Source: Ceratothoa steindachneri
Taxonomy: Eukaryota; Arthropoda; Malacostraca; Isopoda; Cymothoidae
Direction of reading: 5' to 3'
Length of the DNA stretch: 64,000 nucleotides
NCBI GenBank assembly: GCA_963969495.1
Contig: OZ018317.1
Span: 222,092,735-222,156,734 of the forward strand
The position numbers and the translations under genes are program-made. Within the stretch, counting starts at the first letter, position 1, and every line of letters begins with the position of its first letter. The notes below the pieces were generated by a model, which was not told the origin of the DNA, did not search any database, and worked only from the letters and a program-made list of their open reading frames with translations. Of this stretch, positions 11,301 through 23,574 are shown piece after piece.

Positions 11301-12814
11301 TTTTTCTTTTTATTCTTCATGATCCGACTGCTAAGATAAGATATACTGAGATGCCTGGATCAAGATTACACATATCTTGGGTAAAGAAAGCTTATCATAA
11401 TTTCATTTTGTTATTGATTGTCACATCATGCATACACTCTAAGTCAATTCATTTATACCATGATGTTTTCATTCATTTTGTAATTATCTTAATCTCATTT
11501 TGCCTTATATCAAGTTCATTAGTTTTGTTATACGAATATCAGGATTATTAGGGGGCTTTTTATGTATCCGATTGCATATTATTGTCAACTATTATTCAGA
11601 GATTATTTTATCGTGTTCATGCCCTCAATGATCTTTGTTATTACTATTTTTTTTCCTGTCATGAATTTTACAATTATGCATTTATCACATGTTTAATGTA
11701 TAGTGAAATCATTTTCTGTTTTTAAGACTTGACATAATACCTATGTCTAGATCATGTACATAGACGATGTTTTTGCCTTTGTTATCATCGGTTGGGTGAT
11801 TGGGGGAGAACTTTCATTTCATTTTGGGAAAGATTCTCTTCCCACTCTTTCACGCATGTCATCAGAAGCTTGCGGAGAATTTGGGCCTCGAAAATAAACT
11901 TTTTGTTAGGCCTCGCTGAGCTGAGAAACAGACAGGTGTCTTCTGTTGGCCTCTGGGCACTATTTGCCTTCCAGAGCTTGACAAAGTAAACATTATTCGC
12001 GATGAGCAACAACGTCCAGATCGTGTACGTGGGTGGTGCCTCCTCATAATTTCTCCTTTTCACTTAAATTGACACAAACTTGAGGACAGACAAAAATACA
12101 TTGTCACGAACACACGTGTATAAAATATTGCATAGAAACCTCCCAGGGTGAATATCTCAATCTCTGCGAATTTACTTTACACATACCTACACAATCAGAC
12201 GATCGAGAAAACACAGAAAATCATATTACATTAGAGAGGATAAGTTTTCTTCTCATTTGCATTCACTTACACTCTATCATACGGTGAAGAATTTAAATTC
12301 TCATAAGTCCCTTCAGTTCACAATACCAGTTATTTATTGGTAGATAGGTGATTACTAGGGGGGAATAAAATTGGACTTTTTTAAAGATAAAAGGTTGTCT
12401 TAAAAAATAAATCGGTTACACAATAATTAATATATTACAAAATAAAAAAAAATAACCTACGTCTGGCTACTTCAACTATAGAGCTATTTCTAGTAATATA
12501 TTATCATATTTAGGAATCCAATCAATATCCTGCATTCTAATTGGTCATCGTTGGTCACGTGACTGTATTCAAAGCTGCTCATTGGATAAGGGTTTAAAAA
12601 CTGAGAATGCCTACTTTTTTCCAACTTAATCATACTACTAAATTAGGTTTTGATAATATAACTAAATTCCAAGCAAGGAACGAGTCTTTTTTAATGGAGC
12701 CTTAAATCAAATGAACGCAAAAAGGACGAAATGCATGACAAATGCATATCATTGCCGTCACTATGAGAAATAGAGATTGTAAATATAAAATCATTTTCGT
12801 AAAATCTTTTTTCG
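11301..12814. other. Unassigned A/T-rich stretch with one unrecognised 92-codon frame
   Basis: The minus-strand frame 11,785-12,063 encodes MKRRNYEEAPPTYTIW and so on, with a short hydrophobic segment (TLLLIANNVYFV) near residue 20 and a charged C-terminus. I recognise no family, no splice context is evident, and the overlapping plus strand is also open for 65 codons. The rest, including 12,740-12,980 where two short frames overlap, is plain A/T-rich sequence. Confidence 0.3.
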
Positions 12815-13795
12815 TGTCAACTTTCGAAAAGAATTTCTGGAAGTTATTCTTTTGCAAATATAGCCATCTCTTTCATCGTGACCAGCAATTTTACCGCATG
12901 TACTTGTTAATTTGCGAATCAGAGGCGCTCCACCGATTGGGTTGTGGGTTGGAAAAGATGGCAATTCAAATTTGCTGAAAATCAAATCTTGAAGTTCAGC
13001 GATGGTGAGATCGCAAGAGAGAATAGACTCGTAAATCGTAACTGAATTTCAATCGATGAGTTCAAAAGTGTTGTTCACATTGAAGTTGAAGGGAGAAAGA
13101 CCTAATTTTCTCACAGACTCTTCACCAACATCGCACCCTTGGCGAAGGTCCATCCATGATCTTGCGAACGGCGAAGGCGCGGGGATTTGGATAATCGTCG
13201 CAGAGGAGAGAGACGAGCAGATTTTCTGGGTGCGCGCTCCATGATTTGATGCAAAGGAAGGCCATGTCTTGCGTTGATTGAGGATAAAAACGGAGACATT
13301 TGATTTAGAAAAGAATGTGATTGGCGGCGCCAGAAATATGTGGTCGAGTTTTGATCGCAAACTAACAATGAATGTAGTTGGTGACGACGTAGAAGATGAA
13401 AAAGTGTAGGTTCTTCTTAACTTTACCTTTAAAAGGATGCTTGGGGAGGTGAGTTGCGTCAAGGCGACGGACTAATGTCAACCACTTCAAGTGGGAAATG
13501 AGTCCTGGCTTCAAAGTTTTCAGTTGCGGATCAATTTTCCCGCTGTGAATGGATTTGGGGACGAGGAAAAGGTACTTCTGATCAGAGGACAAATCCGACA
13601 ACAATTCATTTGTCATCGGAATTTCTGTTCCATCTGTGTTTGGAACGAATTAATCAACTCATTCTAACTCTTTCAGCTTTGACAAAGACTTCCCTTTTGG
13701 TGTGTTGAAAGAATTATTGCCTGTGGTAGGTCCGTCGACGATTTTGAATTGATGACAAAGGCCGAGTTGATTTATATGGAGGTCACAAATTGACC
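12815..13795 (-). pseudogene. Decayed conserved arthropod protein of unknown function (repeat-associated family)
   Basis: Pieces in shifting frames line up in one order: GLCHQFKIVDGPTTGNNSF, LLSDLSSDQKYLFLVPKSI, KPGLISHLKWLTLVRRL, AIKTRPHISGAANHIL, SAHPENLLVSLLCDDYPN with AFAVRKIMDG, VRKLGLSPFNFNVNNTFELI, and finally THNPIGGAPLIRKLTSTCGK with DERDGYI. From memory this order (DG.T.GP, DQKYLY, KPG..SH.RWLT, HPEN+L, +LNF....LIDW, CHTQAVER..K..T..) belongs to a large protein family common in arthropod and other invertebrate genomes, often in multiple transposon-like copies, with no established function. At least four frame changes and several stops are present, so it cannot be translated as it stands. 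Whether the family is a domesticated gene or a transposon passenger is not decided by this sequence. Confidence 0.6.
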
Positions 13796-13843
13796 AATGA
13801 ACTTTGTCTCCTCTTCGATTCTCAATCTTTATCACTCCTCCCC

Positions 13844-13848
<5 letters not shown>

Positions 13849-13902
<54 letters not shown>

Positions 13903-13911
13903 CTTTCTCTC
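13849..13911. repeat. (CT)n(ATCT)n microsatellite
   Basis: A CT run is followed by about ten copies of ATCT and another CT run. It is purely simple sequence with no coding role. Confidence 0.95.
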
Positions 13912-14547
13912 TCAGACAAATACATGTAATTTACTGTCATTCACCTCGAGAAGAAAAATATAGGCTAAATTATCTCGTTGTGTTGGGAGATCTGAGAGTG
14001 GCAACGGCTTAGACAGTCCGATGACATTATTTGAGCCACTTTGAGAATTAGCGTGGTTGCTTGCTTTAGGCATTTTTGACAATATATGCAATTAATTTCG
14101 AATGATGCAATGGATTTACATATGTCAGTTGTTACAGTCTTCGCATTTTTTTAAAATTAAGGAATAAGTGATAAAATGTGTGGTAGGTGTCATAGGGATG
14201 AAATAGGTTTGTGGTATACCAATTACCCAAACAATGGCAACACACAGTCGAAAGAACATCGTTATTCCTGAGGGAAGGAACTGCAAGGTGTAACATACGA
14301 CTAATTAGCACTTAAAAACATTACAAAACCATAAAACCGAATATGGAAACTAAAAACAAAAGTAGGAAAATGCCAAGATTAAGATCGACAAGATGTTACA
14401 AAAGTAAAGAAGTAAACAAAAGAGGCGAAGTGCCCCAAACTAAAATACGAAAGAAAACAACAAAACAAGAAAAGCCTCACACGATCTTCTCGCCAATAAA
14501 CTAGTGACTAAAAAAGCGCTCTAAAGTGCTACAATGACTCCTTATCC
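13912..14547. other. Unassigned A-rich sequence
   Basis: No gene, domain or clear repeat is visible. The portion from 14,300 to 14,480 is A-rich on the plus strand (many AAAAC and GAAAAC words) but not regularly tandem. Confidence 0.35.
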
Positions 14548-14573
14548 ATATATATATATATATATATATATAT
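14548..14573. repeat. (TA)13 microsatellite
   Basis: A simple TA repeat that marks the left side of the inverted-repeat unit starting at 14,632. Confidence 0.95.
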
Positions 14574-14631
14574 CGTATATGTCTCATTAGTGCGAGAGAA
14601 TGATGAAATAAACGGAACCATATTTTTTCCT

Positions 14632-14971
14632 CGGAAATAGTTATTTCCTACTTCGAAAAAATCCGAGCTAGGGTGTAATTCGAACCAAACACACTGAGGC
14701 AGCGAGCAACTGCTTTGATCTCAATTAAAGGGGGCCTTTAACAACTCGGCTATGCGGAAGACCAAAAAATCTTCCGAATAGACAAGCTTTTAAGGCACGC
14801 TTAGCAAGGTTAATCGCGACTGTGAAAGAGGGAGAAAGTAATTGGAAATTTAAAGGACAAAGGAGAAATTGAGTTAAACACGCAGCGAATATACAATGTG
14901 ACGCCTCAGTGTGCTTGGTTCGAATCCAACCCTAGCTCGGATTTTTTCGAAGTAGGAAATAACTATTTCCG
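14632..14971. mobile_element. Inverted-repeat unit with tRNA-like core (340 bp)
   Basis: Arms of about 69 bases (14,632-14,700 and 14,903-14,971) are inverted copies with only a handful of differences; both contain CGGAAATAGTTATTTCC, ACTTCGAAAAAATCCGAG and a box-B-like TTCGAA. Inside the left arm and spacer, read on the minus strand, TAGCCGAGTTGTTAAAGG (14,753-14,736) resembles the A box of tRNA-Ser/Leu, and GGTTCGAATTA (14,686-14,676) resembles a B box at a fitting distance. No clean acceptor stem pairs, so this is a tRNA pseudogene or tRNA-derived SINE in a fold-back arrangement and not a functional tRNA. Confidence 0.55.
14668..14757 (-). pseudogene. tRNA-Ser/Leu-like sequence (pseudogene or SINE head)
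   Basis: The minus strand carries an A-box-like and a B-box-like sequence 50-60 bases apart, with a variable region between them as in long-arm (class II) tRNAs. A cloverleaf with a paired acceptor stem is not obvious and the anticodon loop cannot be fixed by eye. If the boxes work, they would form an internal RNA polymerase III promoter. Confidence 0.4.
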
Positions 14972-15015
14972 AAGAATAATTTTTTGTTCTCTCTTTTTAG
15001 CTGTGTGTTGGATAT

Positions 15016-15153
<138 letters not shown>

Positions 15154-15183
15154 AGTTGAAAGCTGCTGGTCTCAAATGTTATT

Positions 15184-15895
15184 TCAGAGGTTCTCAATTT
15201 GGTTCAAGTCAGGATTCTGAATAGGCAACCTCATGTCTTCGTTATCTTTTTGTTTGAAATAGTATTTTATTCGTTTTGCAGCATGGCATGGCGCGTTGTC
15301 TTGCATGAATACTGCTGGCTGGTTCAGAGATGTTCGGAATGTCAGTATAACATGTTGTTGTACGAGGTTTAGTTACACATTTTCATTTAAAGTTCCAATT
15401 ACTCGTACTAGCGGACCAATCCCTTTGGACGAAAACATCCCCAATACAATGACGCTGCCTTCTCCATGCTTGGCAGAGTTTTGAACACATTTAGGGTTAA
15501 GTTTGTCACCTACTGCACATCGAACAAACTGTCTGCCATCAAATACAACTAAATTAAATTTGCTTTCGTCGTTGAACTTAATTCTCTCACAATCTTGAAC
15601 CCTCCAAACAACACGAGCTTCAGCTTATTCGAGTCTCGCCACTATTGGTCTTAAATTTTTGAGAAATTCCTGCTGCATAACCACCTGTCTACTCGAACGC
15701 TGATTATGCGGGGTAGACGAATTTGCAGGAGATTTATCGGTTTTGTTTTTATTGTATAACTTCAGAACGCGTGAAATCACACTCTTGTACCTTCCTACCT
15801 TTCTTGAAGTCGCAGAAAGAATCCTTCCTGAAGTCTTCAAGAGAACAATTCTCTGATGGTGCTTAAGAGCCACTTTCACGTGTGGTGGCAAATTT
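15184..15895 (-). pseudogene. Tc1-like transposase, DD34E, inactivated
   Basis: Reading down the minus strand: an N-terminal helix-turn-helix-like part (KTSGRILSATSRKVGRYKSV), a junction into ARVVWRVQDCERIKFNDES with the first catalytic Asp, VIVLGMFSSKGIGPLVRVIG, then FMQDNAPCHAAK with the second Asp, and [10 protein letters not shown] with the catalytic Glu. There are 34 residues between the second Asp and the Glu, the Tc1 spacing. All three catalytic residues survive, but TAA codons interrupt the frame after RLE and after LNENV, and TGA replaces the Trp codon after ENL. The stretch between the two halves is shorter than in full Tc1 proteins (about 340 residues), implying an internal deletion, and the C-terminus is lost. 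Confidence 0.85.
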
Positions 15896-16459
15896 GCAGA
15901 GTTAGTAGGACAATAATAGCGGTTGTATAGTTTTTACATACTAAGCAGAATGTTTCAAGAAACTTCTAGAATGTTCCTTAGAAAGTCGTTCTCCTATTTT
16001 GCGCTTGTCAGTATTTTATTTTGTTATTTTATTTACTATAATTTCTTAAATATACGATTTGATCATATGAAATCAGCATAAAATATATTAAATGCATGCC
16101 TTTATATACCAAAGAAGTTTCATTCACATAATCATCATATTTTTAATTATTTTAATAAAAGGAAATTGCTTTCTTTATCCACCTCCCTTACAAACTTTCT
16201 GTGAGAGTTGTTTTTGTTCGTTTTTGTTTCTCACTTTTGCCTATAAAGAACAATGCCATCCTTTGTTACATGCAATGAAGAAATGCACATCTTTGTCGTC
16301 ATGGAAACCTACGTTTTTTAAGATGTGTTTACCCTATCCATCGTTGTTTCCTCGTTATTGGGCTTATTATGCCTTATGGTGCTGCATAAGGGACGCTTCA
16401 TTACGTTTTCAGGTCTCTACTGAATGTCAATCTGATGTCCATAAGGAGTTCTCGTCTTG
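15896..16459. other. Unassigned; 123-codon frame without recognisable motif
   Basis: A plus-strand frame at 16,092-16,463 starts MHAFIYQRSFIHIIIIFLI, which could look like a signal or membrane segment, and is Cys/Phe/Leu-rich after that. The sequence is A/T-rich, no family is recognised and the reverse strand gives no better reading. I treat it as unproven. Confidence 0.25.
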
Positions 16460-16600
16460 TTAGGTTTAAATGGGTGAGGTTAATTTCTTTGTGGTTAGGT
16501 GAGGTTAGATTGATTGGGTTAGGGGAGGTAAGGTTAGGTTAGGTTGAGTTTAATTTGGTTGGGTTGGTTAGTTTTCTTAGAGTGTACAGGCAAGTGTACC
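16460..16600. repeat. Degenerate GGTTAGGTTAG-type tract
   Basis: The words GGTTAG and TTAGGT recur irregularly, with variants such as GATTGGGTTAGGGGAGG and GGTTGGGTTGG. Similar short tracts lie at 31,455-31,545 and 37,050-37,075. They resemble the arthropod TTAGG telomere motif but are too irregular and too short to be a telomere. Confidence 0.6.
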
Positions 16601-18603
16601 TTTCTTCGTTACAGAGCGAGGCTGGCTCAAGTAGTCTCCTCTTTTGTCTACTCGAGCTATCTTTCACACTTTACGACCAACATCTTCTAATCTTTGACAT
16701 AGATGTCTTGTTGGTTTTCAGCCTTTGATAAATAAATGAATAGTCTTAACTTGTACTAGCACTAGTTAAATAATTTATTGAAGCTAACTTAAATGAGCTT
16801 CGGTTGATTTAAGTTAAAATTGCTTTCATTACTTTAGATAAAATTTTCAGACCTTAATGAACTAATCGATAGATCAATGGGTTAGGTTGGGTTAATTTTT
16901 GTCGGTTGACTAAAGTTATTCTCGGGACTTCGGACTAATTTATGGTAAAATCAATTAGGGTAGATTTGTCTTCCGCCGGTCTGCGTATTCATGTTTCCCA
17001 AGAGGGCCACGACCGGCCCCGTAATCAGCCAAGAGCATCTGCCTTTTGCTTTCTTTCCCCAAATCAATCCATCAAACTCATACCCACCTCAATCCCTCAA
17101 ATATTTAATAAACGTGGATTGACCCTGAAGGAAGCTCAGATAGACCCCAGTTGAGGCGGATGACTTGGTTGAACGGTCTCCAGGAAAACCCATCTTCCTC
17201 CTGTCCGTTAATAAGGACCCTGATAACCATGCCTTTTAGGGTATTTTTCTTCCTTCTCTGATCTTGGTATTCGGTACCTGGTCTTTAGTTCCAGATTCTT
17301 TGGACCTGAGTAATGTACCAATTTGGTGGGGTCTTGGTTTATTAATTAGCAATGTTCTGCGTATTAATCCGGTGTGTTTTAATGATAAAAACTTGGGTCG
17401 TTACCTGATGGTATGAGGGTTAATTAGCTTCAAGGGCTGGTGTGTGTGTGAGAGAGAGAGAAAGAGAGAGATGGAGTGTGTGTGTATTCTAGCAGAAGGT
17501 GTACGTACGTGGAAATATTATCCTCGAATTTCGCACCTGTCTATGACAGCTCTGATTGAACCCCCACTGTGAGGTCGTATAACACATGCACAAGAATACC
17601 ATTCATACACACTCCACATACAGGAATTTCAGTGTATGACCAATGGGCAGAAAGATGTCTTATCCTAATCCCATTTCTGGGCTGCCATATATTAGAGGGC
17701 GAACTCGGACCCGTTTTTTTCCATAATGTGCTAACAGGTATTATTTATTAAGAATTAGTTTTTTGTCATTAATTATTAGCCATGGATGAAACATAGTGTA
17801 TTTTTATTCCTAATAATCAAAATATAATAATAAAATCATTAAAACTGAGAAGGAATAATATTATATGCAGATAATTCTGAAATCTCAAATGTCTTAGTTT
17901 TATATACGACTAAATTAAAAAAAAAATACTAAATTAAATCATTAAAAAAACACATTTTAATTCGCTTATTGAATCCTAAAAAAAGGTAAGGGGGCGATCA
18001 ATACAAATACACATTTATAAATGGCAAAACCCGAGATAAGAAACTCGGACCTTGAGAAATTTCTCATAATAACCAGCTTCTGAACATACTATGGTAGTTT
18101 TCTTCTCAACTTTTATAACTCGTCACTATAAATATACTCACACCAATTCTATTTCGAGTGTCTTTAGTTTCAAATGGTAATAAAATTGATTCTTATTGTT
18201 TTAGATGGCTTAGTGAAAGAATCAGAAGCTTTCTTTTAATCTCTTTATTTCCAGACTTAAAATTCTCCTTTCTGGAATTTAGGTATAATTTCTGGCCGTA
18301 CACAAATTGGGTAGCTTCTAAGGAAAGAGAAGGATCTCAAGAAGCCATCCTTTCTGGATGAAGGATTATCACTAATCTCTCTGGAACCTACCTGTTCGGT
18401 ATAAAGGAAAAAACAGTGCTCACCTTGAAGGTTTCCCAATTATTCTTGAACAATGAAGAATTTGTACCAATCGAATATACATGTTTCTTAGAAATACTAA
18501 GAATTAATAATGGATTTTTTCTCACCTCTAAAATATGCATAGTTTTACAAAGTAGTATACTCTTATTTTAAGTTAAATGCTTTCCCCAAAAATTAGTTAA
18601 ATG
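16601..18603. other. Unassigned sequence
   Basis: About 2 kb with no recognisable coding family. Short frames (16,942-17,154; 17,569-17,751; 18,158-18,361) lack motifs. A GA-rich tract lies at 17,450-17,480. On the minus strand near 17,550, GGGGGTTCAATCAGAGC resembles a tRNA B box and is echoed near 28,820, so a SINE family is possible but unproven. Confidence 0.3.
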
Positions 18604-19575
18604 TAGTCATGGCCAAAAGTTATGAAGCTACTATATTTTTTCATATAAGAAAATTAATAGATCTAATCAAAGGATGCATTTCCTTTTAGTATGTTTATAT
18701 CATAATTTGAATGTCAAATATACAAAAATTTAGAGCCCAAAGCTGTTGTATAAATACATACAGTAAATTCATGCGGGCAGTCGATATTAATAATGATGTC
18801 CCTTTCTCTTAAAGACTGCTTCAATTCGTTTTGGCATGCTGAGGACCAAATTTGTGATTATATATTGATTGAAATTGCTCCACTTATGTTCATTAAGCAC
18901 CTGCAACTGCTCCCAATTGGATAGTTCTGTTTATCAACCGTCAATTTGATTATCGCCCACAAATTCTCTATTGAGTTTAAATCTGGTGAATTTGCAGACA
19001 AAGGTTCTAAAAGTTAGATGTTATTTTCAGCCAAGAACTTTGTTAATGCCAAATTCACTTATCATTCCAATATTGGTCCTGAGCTGTTGGGAAGAGGTGG
19101 TGATGAAACACCTCTTGGTACTATTTGGAGTTCATGGACAAACTTGATATTACTCCAGTTACCTTGGATAAGAAGGGGACCCAGACATGGAGAGTGTACG
19201 GATTCTTATCCGTGGGCACAATACAAGACTCGTGAAAATGCCACCTTTTTCTCCTAACGAGGAATGTTCCAGAAGCTTCAAACAAGCGGAAGTGAGCTTC
19301 ATCGCAGCATATCACGAGTCTTAATCAGTCCATTCTCTATATTTCCTACAAAATAGAACCTATCTGTAAGGTTCTTTTTGGTGAGATGAAGCTTCTTCGC
19401 AACCCTTCTCGACTCTTGGTGAAAAGGCTCTGCTTCACTTCGCGCACTGAAGCCTTCCTACCTCCTGCATTTTCCAATATTGAGCAAGCTTGTCACTGGA
19501 CGTAACCAAATCCTAGAGCTGGGAGCTTGGCCTTCATTTGAAGCTCTTGGGCGACCAGAAGACTTTTTGACATAA
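18604..19575 (-). pseudogene. Tc1-like element relic, sister copy 1
   Basis: The low-coordinate end begins GTCATGGCCAAAAGTTATG, a Tc1-type terminal sequence shared with the copy at 22.63 kb. Reading inward on the minus strand, the C-terminal catalytic block NSPDLNSIENLWAIIK is well kept. Upstream are CCDEAHFRLFEASGTFLVRR and KRWHFHESCIVPT, the DEA..LFG..G block with the first catalytic Asp. The segment that should hold the second Asp (QDGAPCH in the family) is deleted here. Before that, N-terminal DNA-binding traces fade out near 19,575 and no second terminal repeat is visible. It is disrupted by multiple stops and frameshifts. Confidence 0.8.
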
Positions 19576-22500
19576 TTGTAACCAGCCTTATATAGTCATT
19601 AATGATCCTAATGATTCCGTTAATTGATGAAATAACCATTTGAAGCTATCTCATTTTCAGTTCAGGCCAATTTAGTACAGTGCATCAATGGCTGAACGCT
19701 TTCCTCGGAAAGAACCATTTCTGAAATTGAAAAAATTCAAACTTTCATTTTGATCTAAAAATATTACGAAGTAAATTATAATTACATAACATCCTTCATT
19801 TAACCTATATTTTTTACCATTTTACCCTGATCGAATAGCAAAGCTCCAGGGAGTGAAATTCGCCTCATAAAGAAATAGGACTAGCGCGTAATTTTTCTTA
19901 TATTTTTTGAAATGCTGACTTTCTTAAATATTAAGATAATTATTTATATCACGTAAATTGTAAAAACAAGTGAAAAAATACAAATATATATTACTTTCTA
20001 AACTTTGAATCATGCCTGTAGAGCTGTCATTTAATTTAAAAGTTTTTTATTGTGTTTTAAGTAATTAAATGAATTATATACTAAAGGCAAGTTTTAAATA
20101 CGATGATCCGAATTCATTTGGCTAAATAAGCAACTAAGTTTGGATGATTAAAAAAAAACTTATATCGTTTCTATTCTCATTCTATGGATGCCATATTTTT
20201 AAAAATAAATCTTAAAAAAAAACACAGGAAAATAAGTCACAGGATTTGACCTCTCCTGTTCCTGTGTCTTCTTTTAACTCCACCTTAAGCTCACATAACC
20301 TTAATTGTTTTGTTTCAATCTACACCTTATGAAAATAAATATTATCTTTTTTCGTATTTCGCATTTAAATAAAAATTTACTTTCTTCTCTCTGTTACTTC
20401 CCAAGCAAAGATACGGGTGTTTTTTTCCCTACCGGAGTTTCGGGTATGTATCTACTAAACAATGCCAACTCACGCCAACCCACCTCGAACTAACCTTTTT
20501 TTTTAATTTTAAATGTTTCATTCTTTATCTATTAGGTTAAGTTAGTACCTCGCTGTAGCTAATTGCTGGCCGCAAAGTGGTGCGGCAAGTTGTCCTACGT
20601 CTTTAAATTTCTGCCTTTCCTTGGCTCATTTTCTCAAGCCATATGTATTGATCGCTCATCTCTTTTGATGTTGTCCTTCTTTCCTGAACGCCAAAAGTAC
20701 CCTGATAAAATATCACCTTCAGAAACGAAGTTTTTGCTCTTTCTGAATATACCCAAAATACAGTATCGAAAATAGGCGCAGGTTTATAGAGTAAGATAGA
20801 TTATAAAAAAATACATCATTCGTTTTTAAAATACTTGTAAATCTATCTACTCGTATGTATATGTATACCGCATAAAACGGTGCAAAATAGAGCTATATTT
20901 TTAAAGTGATCGGAAAAAAGTTTTAAAAAAGGCATTTTTTTTTAACTCGGAAAAGTAAAAGAAAAGTTCACTATTTTTTCAAATGCAATTAACAAAGGGA
21001 TCTTTTAGGTTTAGTGCACGATCTCTAATTTGTTTGTGAAGTTCAATACTTATGTAGTTTCTTAAGCTCATTTAAAATAGTCATTTTCTATTTAAAAAAG
21101 AAATTATTAGTTTTAAAGTTTTGTTAAGTAAGGTTATGATATCTTACCATGATAAATATAATACTTATAAGAGATATTTCAAAGTATATTTTAAAGATTT
21201 TAAGTTAATCGATTAGTTCAGTGCTTACTTAAACCTTGAACTTCAGCGCAAAAACTTCTTCACAAGGTCAGTATTTTCGTATTTTCTCCGCCACCTCAAT
21301 TCGCAGAAGGAAGAAATAAAGTACGTAAATTCCAGGAGTACAACTTTATTAAACCAAGAATTGCAATCAACTTGAAACATTACTCTAGAAAGGATTTTAG
21401 ACCTTTGGTTTTACGTTCCCCGATCTTTTTGTAAACTATATAATTTCTCTAAAATAGCAAATTTACAAAAAGGTCTGAGAAAGTACACTAAACCAAAAGA
21501 TGCAAACATAGTCCTAACAACTTTTTAAGCATGTATTAACTAATAATATGTGACTTTTACATACTGACAACATTATTTATCTATGGGCGCATTACCCAAA
21601 TTCGAGAAAAAAGAACTTTTTTTTTAAGCAGTGTAATGAAACAAAACAATTTTTCTTAAGTCATCGTTAGGTTAAAGGAAGACTCCGAATTTTTTTTTGT
21701 GGTTTTATTGCCGACATCCAACCAAACTTAAAGTTCACGTTGAGTATGTCTACATACTATAGGAATTGACCAGAAATGGTTTAAACTTCTGAATGAAGGA
21801 CACGCCTGTGTTAAAGGTAATCTCAAAATGATCTTGCGAACACAGACTTATTCTTACAGTTGAGAAAAGAATAAAATAACTTGAATCGTTTCATGCTCCT
21901 CGTCGACACCTGTATGAAATGTGAAGCCCAGCTGGAAAAGGAACCCCACATGAAGTATCAGATGTTAATTACCACTAACAAGTGTGACCGAGCTTCTCTC
22001 CTCTAACCCGTTATGATTGTTGAGTCATTTCTCAGCTACGAAGTGATACACGCTAAAAATAGATACAAAAACACTATAAAACAAGAGGAAGTATTCATAA
22101 GATATTCTCCATTCTGGTCACATGAAACGCAATCTATGATTGTTTAATATTACACAAACCTTAATTGCGAATGTATAATCAGCAGTTCCTTCACCAACCG
22201 TAAGACGTCGTGACAAATTGAGGGAATTGAAGCTTAATCGAAGAAAATATCCTCCCCAGTCATAAAAACCCGGATTTACGACAGGGGATCAATAAGGGTG
22301 GGTCAGACCCACAACGCCATCTGGTGAATTCTTCGGTAATCGATGCAGATTGTAAACAAAACCTAATCAAATTTCCAGGATTGTGTGTATGTGTGTGTGT
22401 AATGGAGAGGGGTTGTTACATATTAACACCACAAGGCTTAATTAAAAGGTGAAGTAGCCACCTGACCTAATTAAAGCACAGGTGTGTTTGTTCAACGACA

Positions 22501-22633
22501 AAGGAGACTGATAGAAGGGATACAGAAATAACAAACTTTGTCCATTTTTTCCCAATAAAATTGGCGATTTACGAATGAAACCACTCCTTAACTAAACAGT
22601 TGTCTCGTTTTTAATATAAAGAAATTCCTCTAC
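19576..22633. other. A/T-rich stretch with copies of a dispersed ~120-bp repeat
   Basis: No gene family is visible. Sequence at about 20,325-20,420 (plus) and 21,520-21,650 (minus) resembles the repeat seen at 23,575, 30,965, 31,300 and 33,300 (words such as TTCGCATTT, TAATGCCCTCAT, GTCAGTATGTAAAA). A short ORF at 20,563-20,775 is unrecognised. A short (TG)n lies near 22,385. Confidence 0.4.
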
Positions 22634-23560
22634 AGTCATGAGCAAAGGTTTTGTGACTACTATATTTGTTCATATAAGAAAATTAATAGAAATAAAAAAA
22701 TGTGAATTTTGTTTTAGTATATTTAGATCATTATTTGAAGGTGAAATATACAAAAAGATTGAGCTCAAACCCCTTTTATTAAGAAATACAGTCAATTGCT
22801 GCACGCAGTTCATATTTATTCTGATGTTCTTTCTTCTTAAGCACGGATTCAATTCGTTTTAGCATGCTAGAGATCAAATTTGTGATGATTATTGATTAAA
22901 ATTGCTCCAGTTTTGTTCAATAAGCATCTGAAACTGCTTACAAATTGCATAGATTCTCTTTATCAACTCCTAGTTTGATTATCGCCCACAAGTTCTCTAT
23001 TGGATTCAAATCTGGTGAATTCCTGGACCTAGGTCCTAAAGGTTAGATGTTATTTTCAGCCAAGAACTTTGTTATTGCTTTTGCTTTATGACAAAGTGCA
23101 CCATAATACTTCCAAATTCACTTATCATTCCAAAATTGGTCTTGAACTGTTGGAAAGAGGTGCTGATGAAGCACCTTTTTGTACCATTTCGAGTTCACGG
23201 ACAAAATGGTCAGTGTTTTAGTTCCCTTGGTTGAGAAACAAGACTCGTGAAAGCGCTTCCCTTTTCTACTCTTAACGAGGGCTCTTCCAGAAGCTCCAAA
23301 CAAACAGAAAGGAGCTTCATCAGAGAGGATATCAATTTGCCCAAGTCTCCAACAGTCCATTCTTTCTATTCTCTATAAATGTAGAGCCTATCCGTTAGGT
23401 TGTTCTTGGTGATATGATGCTTTTGTGGCAGCTCTTCTTGACTTGAGACTTTTGTCGAAGGTCTCCGCCTAACTGTGCACGCTTAAGTGTTACTTCCTGG
23501 TTCTTTCTAATCGTGAGCAAGCTTGGCACTAGAAGAAACCCGATCTATTAAACTACTTAA
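22634..23560 (-). pseudogene. Tc1-like element relic, sister copy 2
   Basis: The copy starts GTCATGAGCAAAGGTTTTG and aligns with copy 1 through the whole terminal region (TTCATATAAGAAAATTAATAG is common to both). On the minus strand it encodes LSDEAPFCLFGASGRALVKS with the first Asp, then a damaged YYGALCHKAKAITKFLAENN, where the family has QDGAPCH, so the second Asp is lost. A PDL.PIENLW-like block with the Glu region follows. Traces of the N-terminal helix-turn-helix part reach 23,560, and the far terminal repeat is not found. Copy 2 keeps the KAKAI segment that copy 1 lacks, so the two decayed independently. Confidence 0.8.
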
Positions 23561-23574
23561 GAAACTTATTATTA

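Noticed and set aside
16460..16600. Telomeric TTAGG repeat
   Set aside because: Irregular and short, flanked by ordinary sequence; at most an interstitial degenerate relic.
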